Origin: Streptacidiphilus neutrinimicus
Lineage (GTDB): Bacteria > Actinomycetota > Actinomycetes > Streptomycetales > Streptomycetaceae
Length of the DNA stretch: 56,113 bases
Assembly (NCBI RefSeq): GCF_000787815.1
Contig: NZ_BBPO01000012.1
Location: forward strand, 72,346-128,458
Reading direction: 5' to 3'
A model generated the notes under the pieces. That model had not been told where the DNA came from. It did not search any database and saw only the letters and a program-made list of their open reading frames with translations. Made by a program: the position numbers and the translations under genes. Positions 51,613 through 56,113 of the stretch are shown here, in pieces (the stretch's first letter is position 1; every line of letters begins with the position of its first letter).

Positions 51613-52547
51613 CCGGATCGACCTCGGTCAGCCCTTCCCCCTTGCAGGAGTTGGACGACGAGCGGGTCCGGCGCGCCGAGGTGCGGCTGCTGCTCAAGCG
51701 CGACGACCTGCTGCACCCGCCCGTGAGCGGCACCAAGTGGCGCAAGCTACTGCCGAATCTGGAGCGGGCCCGGCGCGAGGGGCACGACACGCTGCTGACA
51801 TTCGGCGGCGCGTACTCCAACCACCTGCGTGCGGCGGCCGCGGCCGGGCGGGAGGCGGGCCTGCGGACGGTGGGCATCGTGCGCGGGGACGAGCTGCGCG
51901 GGCGGGAGTTGAACCCCGTGCTGGCCCAGGCCGCAGCCGATGGCATGGAGCTGGCGTTCATCACCCGCGCGCAGTGGCGGACGCGCATGGAGCCGGACGC
52001 CCTGGACGCGTTCCAACGACGGTACGGCCGCGCGTGGGTGGTGCCCGAGGGTGGCAGCAACGCCGACGGCGTGCGCGGCTGCGTGACGCTGGGCGAGGAG
52101 CTGCGCGGCTGCGGCGCAGGGCTGGTGTGCTGCTCAGTAGGGACGGGCGGCATGCTCGCCGGACTGGCCGCCGGCCTGGCGCCGGGCCAACGCGCCCTGG
52201 GGTTCGCCGCGTTGGCGCATGCGGATCTCGCCTCGGAGACGCGCGCGCTGCAACGGCAGGCGTTCGGCGGCCCACGCGGCGAGTGGGCCCTGGACGACTC
52301 GGCCATTTTCGGCGGCTACGGTCGTCGGACGCCCGAACTGGACGCCTTCCGAGCGGACTTCGAGGCGCGGCACGGCCTCGCCCTCGATCCGGCCTACGAG
52401 GCGAAGCTGCTGTGCGCGCTGTTCGCGCGCATGGAGGGCCACCAGGGCTTGGAGGGCCAGCAGGGCCTGGAGGGCTTGCAAAGCGTCGGGGCTGCGGCTG
52501 GCGGCATCGCGCCCGGCACGACGGTGGTCGTGGTGGTCGCGGGCTGA
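51609..52547 (+). CDS. PLP-dependent ACC deaminase / D-cysteine desulfhydrase family enzyme
   Basis: 312 aa from GTG 51609 (GTGA overlap with the previous stop). The PLP lysine lies in [31 protein letters not shown] and [13 protein letters not shown], then [17 protein letters not shown] bind substrate and phosphate. It matches the short bacterial 1-aminocyclopropane-1-carboxylate deaminase/D-cysteine desulfhydrase group; which reaction it performs cannot be told. Near the C-terminus a short repeat ([15 protein letters not shown]) reflects a 12- to 15-base duplication in the DNA. Confidence 0.88.
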   Translation: MTGSTSVSPSPLQELDDERVRRAEVRLLLKRDDLLHPPVSGTKWRKLLPNLERARREGHDTLLTFGGAYSNHLRAAAAAGREAGLRTVGIVRGDELRGRELNPVLAQAAADGMELAFITRAQWRTRMEPDALDAFQRRYGRAWVVPEGGSNADGVRGCVTLGEELRGCGAGLVCCSVGTGGMLAGLAAGLAPGQRALGFAALAHADLASETRALQRQAFGGPRGEWALDDSAIFGGYGRRTPELDAFRADFEARHGLALDPAYEAKLLCALFARMEGHQGLEGQQGLEGLQSVGAAAGGIAPGTTVVVVVAG

Positions 52548-52591
52548 GCCGAGCGACGACGCCGGAGCGGGCAGGCAACCTTAAGAGAGTA

Positions 52592-52615
52592 TTGGTCTAG
52601 CCCTAGGTCTAGTCC
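52592..52615 (+). promoter_or_regulatory. Two abutting 12-bp direct repeats of a chitinase promoter
   Basis: TTGGTCTAGCCC (52592-52603) and TAGGTCTAGTCC (52604-52615) match at 10 of 12 positions. They follow the pattern of the tandem 12-bp repeats in Streptomyces chitinase promoters and resemble half of the DasR-binding consensus (GGTCTAGACC). They probably give chitin induction and glucose repression. Confidence 0.7.
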
Positions 52616-52754
52616 AATCTATTGACGCGCCGTCGACACGTCACTCACCCTGGACGGACCGTGGATCCGTGCGGGTGCACCCCCACCCTGCGCCCCCTCG
52701 CGCCCGCACGCGTCCACGCATGTCCTTGCCCTCCTCCCCACAAGGAGTGTCCAG

Positions 52755-54029
52755 GTGTTCCGCTTGACCCCCAACCGCATCGTGGCGACGGTCGGCGCCG
52801 CCGCGCTCGCCGCAGGCGGGCTGCTGGCCTCGATGGGCGGCAGCGCCCAGGCCAGCACCACCGCCGCCCTCGGCAGTAACTGGTACGCCGCCGCTCCGTA
52901 TCTGATGCCGCTCGACAACAACCCGCCGAACCCGACCGACGTGATGGCGGCGACCGGCCTCAAGGCCTTCCAGCTCGCCTTCATCCTCGCGCCCAACGGC
53001 GGTGGCTGTAGCCCGACCTGGGGCGGCACCGCACCCGTCTCCAGTGACACCAGCGTGGCCTCGACGATCTCCGCGATCCGCGCGGCAGGCGGCGACGTCT
53101 CGGTCTCCATCGGCGGCTACGGCGGCACTAAGCTGGGCCAGACCTGCTCCGACCCGGCCTCCACCGCCGCCGCGTACCAGCAGGTCATCGACAAGTACGG
53201 CCTGCACGCGATGGACTTCGACCTCGAGGAGCCGGAGTACGAGAACAGCACGGCCGTCGCGAACGAGATCGGCGCCGCGCAGATCCTGCAGCGGAACAAC
53301 CCGGGCCTGTACATCTCGGTGACCACGCCCGGAACCACCTCCGGCACCGGCTGGTTCGGTCAGCAGATGCTCAACCAGGCGAAGACGGACGGCTTCACGC
53401 CGAACAACTTCTCCATCATGCCGTTCGACGGCGGCTTCAACGGCGCGGCGAGCCAGATCTCCGCGCTGCAGCAGTTCAACACGATGCTGATGAACACCTT
53501 CGGCTGGAACAGTGCCACGGCGTACGCCCACGAGGGCATCTCGATGATGAACGGCCGCAGCGACAGCGGCGAGTACTTCTACCAGTCCGACTTCCAGACG
53601 GTGCTGAACTTCGCCGAGTCCAACCACATGGCCCGGTATACCTTCTGGTCGGTCAACCGCGACCGCCAGTGCAGCCCGCCAGACAACAACGGCCAGACGT
53701 CCGGCACCTGCAGCAGCGTGACCCAGAACAGCTGGGACTTCACCAAGTACGACGTGGAGTTCGCGGGCGCGACGCCGCCCACCGGCACGCCGTCGGCGAG
53801 CGCCTCCGCCTCGCCCACCTCGTCCCCGACCTCGACGGCCAGCGCCAGCGCGTCGCCGACGAGCGGTGGCGGCGGCACCTGCACGGCGGCGCCGTGGAAC
53901 TCCACCACCGCGTACAACGGCGGCGCGGTGGTCAGCTACAACGGCCACCAGTGGACCGCAAAGTGGTGGACCGAGGCCGACACCCCCGGCGGCGCGGCCG
54001 GTGTCTGGACGGACAACGGCCCCTGCTGA
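52755..54029 (+). CDS. Secreted GH18 chitinase with C-terminal chitin-binding domain
   Basis: 424 aa from GTG 52755 after AAGGAGTG. Signal peptide to about residue 33 (SMGGSAQAS). GH18 domain residues 38-335 with the catalytic strand M153-D154-F155-D156-L157-E158; E158 is the acid. The first Asp of the usual DxxDxDxE is His151 here, as in some exochitinase-like subgroups. A Ser/Thr/Pro linker and a CBM5/12-type domain (APWNSTTAYNGGAVVSYNGH, then WTAKWWTEADTPGG) follow. It degrades chitin outside the cell. Regulation by the upstream 12-bp repeats is likely. Confidence 0.92.
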   Translation: MFRLTPNRIVATVGAAALAAGGLLASMGGSAQASTTAALGSNWYAAAPYLMPLDNNPPNPTDVMAATGLKAFQLAFILAPNGGGCSPTWGGTAPVSSDTSVASTISAIRAAGGDVSVSIGGYGGTKLGQTCSDPASTAAAYQQVIDKYGLHAMDFDLEEPEYENSTAVANEIGAAQILQRNNPGLYISVTTPGTTSGTGWFGQQMLNQAKTDGFTPNNFSIMPFDGGFNGAASQISALQQFNTMLMNTFGWNSATAYAHEGISMMNGRSDSGEYFYQSDFQTVLNFAESNHMARYTFWSVNRDRQCSPPDNNGQTSGTCSSVTQNSWDFTKYDVEFAGATPPTGTPSASASASPTSSPTSTASASASPTSGGGGTCTAAPWNSTTAYNGGAVVSYNGHQWTAKWWTEADTPGGAAGVWTDNGPC

Positions 54030-54063
54030 GGCAGCGGCTTCTGCTGAGGCAGCGGCTGACGGC

Positions 54064-54107
54064 ATGACGGAGGGGGCGGCCACCACCGTGGCTGCCCCCT
54101 CCGTCAT
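54064..54107 (+). terminator. Long hairpin terminator of the chitinase gene
   Basis: 20-base arms (54064-54083 / 54088-54107), complementary except for one G-T pair, with a 4-base loop, 35 bases after the stop. Confidence 0.75.
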
Positions 54108-54163
54108 ACGCCGCCTCCGTGAAGCGCCGACTCCGTGATGCGCCGCCGCCGTGCGTGGGGTGC

Positions 54164-54858
54164 TCAGTAGTGCGTGCCGCCGTCGATGCGGATCTCGGTG
54201 CCGGTGATGAACGAGCCGTCCGCCGAGCCGAGCATCGCGACGACGCCGGCCACCGCGTCCGGACCGGCGAAGCCGTGGCCGAGGGCCGGGGCGAGCCTGG
54301 CGAACAGCGAGAAGTCCGCATCCTGCGGCAGGCCAGGACCGGCGTTCTGCGCGCTGGTGCCGCTGGCGTCGGTCAGGCCGGAGGAGATCGAGCCCGGCGC
54401 GACGGCGGTGAAGCGGATGCTCTGCTTGCTGTACTCGGCGGCGAGCGCGTGGGTCATGGACTGGATGCCACCCTTGCTCGCCGCGCAGGCCGCCATGTAC
54501 GGGTGCGCAAAGCTCGCGGACGTGGAGCTGAAGTTGATGACGGCCGGGGCGTCGCCCTGCAACAGTGCCGGGACGGTCTCGCGGATCACCAGGAAGGTGC
54601 TGGTCAGGTTGACCGCGATCACCTTGTGGAACTGCTCCGGCTCGTCTCGTGGGTGTGCGAGGAGCGCAGGATGCCGGCGGCGTTGACCAGCACGTCCACG
54701 CCGCCGCCGAGGGCGGCGAGCGCGGTGGCGACAGCCTCGCGCACGGACACCTCGTCGGCGATGTTCACCTGGGTCGGCGATGTTCACCTGGACGGTGTGC
54801 AGGCGCGCATCCGCTCCGGCCTCGGCGGCGAGCTTGCGGGTGGTGGCGAGCCCGGCCT
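54164..54858 (-). pseudogene. Short-chain dehydrogenase/reductase, truncated and frameshifted
   Basis: The C-terminal two thirds are good SDR sequence: VIAVNLTSTFLVIRETVPAL, INFSSTSASFAHPYMAACAA, SKGGIQSMTHALAAEY, FTAVAPGSISSGLTDASGT, ITGTEIRIDGGTHY. Upstream, in shifting frames, are GGVDVLVNAAGILRSSHTH and AGLATTRKLAAEAGADARLH. A 19-bp tandem duplication (54755-54792) causes one shift and another lies near 54655. The 5' end stops just after the place of the cofactor glycine motif, at a junction with tetR-like sequence. The expected active site Tyr-x3-Lys is read as M-A-A-C-A-A-S-K, so the catalytic Tyr also seems replaced. Confidence 0.7.
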
Positions 54859-54860
54859 AG

Positions 54861-55400
54861 TTCCGCAACAAGGAGGACGCGGTCTCCCCCTGCTGAGTGC
54901 GGGGGGCGCACGCTGGCGCGAGCTCGTGGCCGCGGAGGCCGCGGGGGCGACCGGCGCGGAGCTGCGGGAGGCGTTGGTGCGCGCGGCGCGCGCGTCCCTC
55001 ACCGCGGAGACGCTGGGCTGGTCCCTCGGTCACGGCCTGGCGGAGGCGGAGGGCACGCGCGGACTGCTGCGGGCCGCGGCGGACGACGCCGCGCTGCGGG
55101 CTGTCTGGTACCGGGTGAACCAGGAGTCCGAGGAGGGGCTGAGCGCGGTCCTCGCGGCCCTGCGGGGGCCGGCGAACCTGGGCGAGCTCGAACGAAGGAT
55201 GATCGCCGCGGGGGCGACGGACGCGATCCGCCTGGCGCTGGAGGCCTGGGCGGCGTCGGACGGACCGCTGGACGGCATGCAGGGGCCGACGGCGCTCGTC
55301 GAGGACTTCATGCGGAAGCTGCTGCAGTGGCTCGAGCCGTCGCGCGCTGCCCCGCACCGCCAGACACCGCCACGTACTGCCGCGCAAAGGCGGGAGCCCG
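54861..55400 (+). pseudogene. TetR-family regulator lacking its DNA-binding domain
   Basis: The sequence begins FRNKEDAVS, the conserved end of a TetR helix-turn-helix (YxxFxNKExL). After a one-base shift in a C-run (about 54890) it continues LLSAGGARWRELVAAEAAGA, RASLTAETLGWSLGHGLAEA and LERRMIAAGATDAIRLALEA, a TetR-like ligand domain, up to about 55345. The first 35-40 codons are missing. The frame then stays open through a tandem repeat region to 55990, which is unlikely to be natural. It is head-to-head with the equally truncated SDR gene. Confidence 0.6.
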
Positions 55401-55420
55401 GCGGAGCAAGGCGGGCCAGG

Positions 55421-55535
55421 CGGACCAAGGCGGGCCAGGCAGACCAAGGGCGGGCGAGGCGGACCAAGGCGGGCCAGGCAGACCAAGGGCGGGCGAGGCG
55501 GACCAAGGCGGGCCAGGCAGACCAAGGCCGGGCCA
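55421..55535 (+). repeat. 39-bp tandem repeat, about three copies
   Basis: Units begin at 55421, 55460 and 55499; the first two are identical over 39 bases and the third diverges after about 30. The region around it (55385-55600) is filled with further imperfect GGCGGACCAAGG and GGCGGGCCAGG-like blocks. The unit length is 13 codons, so it reads in frame (RTKAGQADQGRAR). It lies between the tetR remnant and accE with no sign of being translated. Confidence 0.85.
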
Positions 55536-55657
55536 GGCGGAGCAAGACACGGAGAGGCGGAGCCAGGCGGAGCCAGGCAGGGCCAGGTGGGCGAGGCGGG
55601 AAAAGCTCAGGGGCGCGGGCATCAGCCTCCGCGCCCCTGTTCGGGTCGGCGTCCGGG

Positions 55658-55870
55658 TCAGCGCCAGCTGACCGGGTTGCGGTAGCTGCTGACGCGCTCG
55701 AGGCGGCGCCAGCGGGCCTGCGGGTGGCGGCTGCCGTGGGCGAAGCGCGGCTGGGCCGCACGCTGCGCCGCGGCCGCGCGGGCCATCAGGACGGCGGTCA
55801 GCGCGGCGAGCTCCTCGTCGGCCAGCTCACCCTTGACGATCTGGACCATCGGCACGGTGGCGGAGGTCAT
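55658..55870 (-). CDS. accE: Acyl-CoA carboxylase epsilon subunit
   Basis: 70-aa small subunit of actinobacterial acyl-CoA carboxylases. VQIVKGELADEELAALTAVL is the typical N-terminal motif; the C-terminal RWRRLERVSSYRNPVSWR matches the usual Trp/Arg-rich end. ATG 55870. It lies 43 bases after the carboxylase beta gene on the same strand, as usual; the epsilon subunit stabilises the complex that makes malonyl- or methylmalonyl-CoA. Confidence 0.88.
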   Translation of the reverse strand: MTSATVPMVQIVKGELADEELAALTAVLMARAAAAQRAAQPRFAHGSRHPQARWRRLERVSSYRNPVSWR

Positions 55871-55913
55871 CGTTGCCTTCCTCGGTGCTTGTGCTTGCTC
55901 GGATGTTCGACGA

Positions 55914-56113
55914 TTACTGCGGCGGGTTGCCGTGCTTGCGGGCGGGCAGGTCCGCGTGCTTGGTGCGGAGCATCTGCAGGGAGCGGATGAGGACCTCGCG
56001 GGTGGCGGCGGGGTCGATCACGTCGTCGACCAGGCCGCGCTCGGCCGCGTAGTACGGGTGCATCAGCTCGGTCTTGTACTGCTTGACCATCTCGACGCGC
56101 TTGGCCTCGGGGT
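55914..56113 (-). CDS. Acyl-CoA (propionyl/acetyl-CoA) carboxylase beta subunit, C-terminal end
   Basis: Partial gene running off the right edge; the last 66 codons are visible. EAKRVEMVKQYKTELMHPYY, AAERGLVDDVIDPAATREVL and LPARKHGNPPQ are the characteristic end of the biotin-dependent carboxyltransferase subunit (AccB/PccB type). Stop TAA at 55914-55916. Confidence 0.93.
   Translation of the reverse strand, partial: PEAKRVEMVKQYKTELMHPYYAAERGLVDDVIDPAATREVLIRSLQMLRTKHADLPARKHGNPPQ

Noticed and set aside
54119-55990. A single 623-codon gene on the plus strand
   Set aside because: Its first third is antisense to SDR sequence, its middle is a TetR ligand domain without a DNA-binding domain, and its end is a tandem repeat antisense to accE.
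1-56113. CRISPR array
   Set aside because: No regularly spaced repeats of 25-40 bases with unique spacers; the tandem repeats found are direct minisatellites without spacers.

Overview
This is a high-GC actinobacterial chromosome segment, most likely Streptomycetaceae (Streptomyces, Kitasatospora or Streptacidiphilus). The lineage call rests on GC-rich third codon positions, frequent GTG starts in GTGA/ATGA overlaps, secreted GH16 and GH18 enzymes with Ser/Ala-rich linkers, a chitinase promoter with the classical Streptomyces 12-bp direct repeats, and an acyl-CoA carboxylase beta/epsilon pair.

Layout. 1-6.1 kb: chromosomal genes (secreted GH16 glucanase, a VWA membrane protein with its coupled partner, a TetR repressor facing a quinone oxidoreductase across a perfect palindromic operator). 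6.1-9.8 kb: a decayed stretch with an intact VapBC pair, a DUF317-like remnant, a frameshifted secreted protein and a broken IS630-type transposase, probably an older insertion layer. 9.81-49.55 kb: one integrated element of about 39.7 kb. Its ends are a 47-bp perfect direct repeat made of the 3' part of a tRNA-Lys(CTT) gene; the complete tRNA is at the right end (49505-49581). A tyrosine integrase (42877-44460) and an AlpA-like excisionase candidate (42335-42649) lie inside, and each end carries a pair of GCTCCCACC repeats at 11-bp spacing that look like integrase arm sites. 49.6-56.1 kb: chromosome again (frameshifted GPP34 gene, luciferase-like oxidoreductase, PLP enzyme of the ACC deaminase family, GH18 chitinase, a truncated SDR/TetR pair, accE and the 3' end of the carboxylase beta gene).

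The island has no recognisable plasmid Rep, no TraB/FtsK-type transfer protein and no phage structural genes, so it looks like a cargo island able to be cut and pasted but not to transfer itself. The cargo falls into four blocks. (1) 10-20 kb: SWIM zinc-finger protein, second VapBC, NADAR remnant, HEAT-repeat proteins, DUF4291, and an ADP-ribosylglycohydrolase (ARH). (2) 20-30 kb: an ARH fused to a CPCC cysteine-rich domain, then a run of short unrelated genes of the kinds found as immunity proteins (SUKH-type, DUF1963, DUF4265, DUF6928 and several unnamed families) with no toxin recognised. (3) 31-38 kb: a type VII secretion-like module of WXG100-like proteins, a 724-aa DUF6571-like protein, a secreted four-cysteine protein and a mycosin-type protease, without the Ecc membrane or ATPase components. 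(4) 38-49 kb: an overlapping operon with two RsbW-like ATPases divergent from a GntR regulator, a two-winged-helix regulator, xis/int, and accessory genes between int and the tRNA.

The best candidates for an undescribed system are the ADP-ribose-reversal/HEAT-repeat cluster with its ARH-CPCC fusion, and the secretion-like module carried on the same island as an immunity-gene array.
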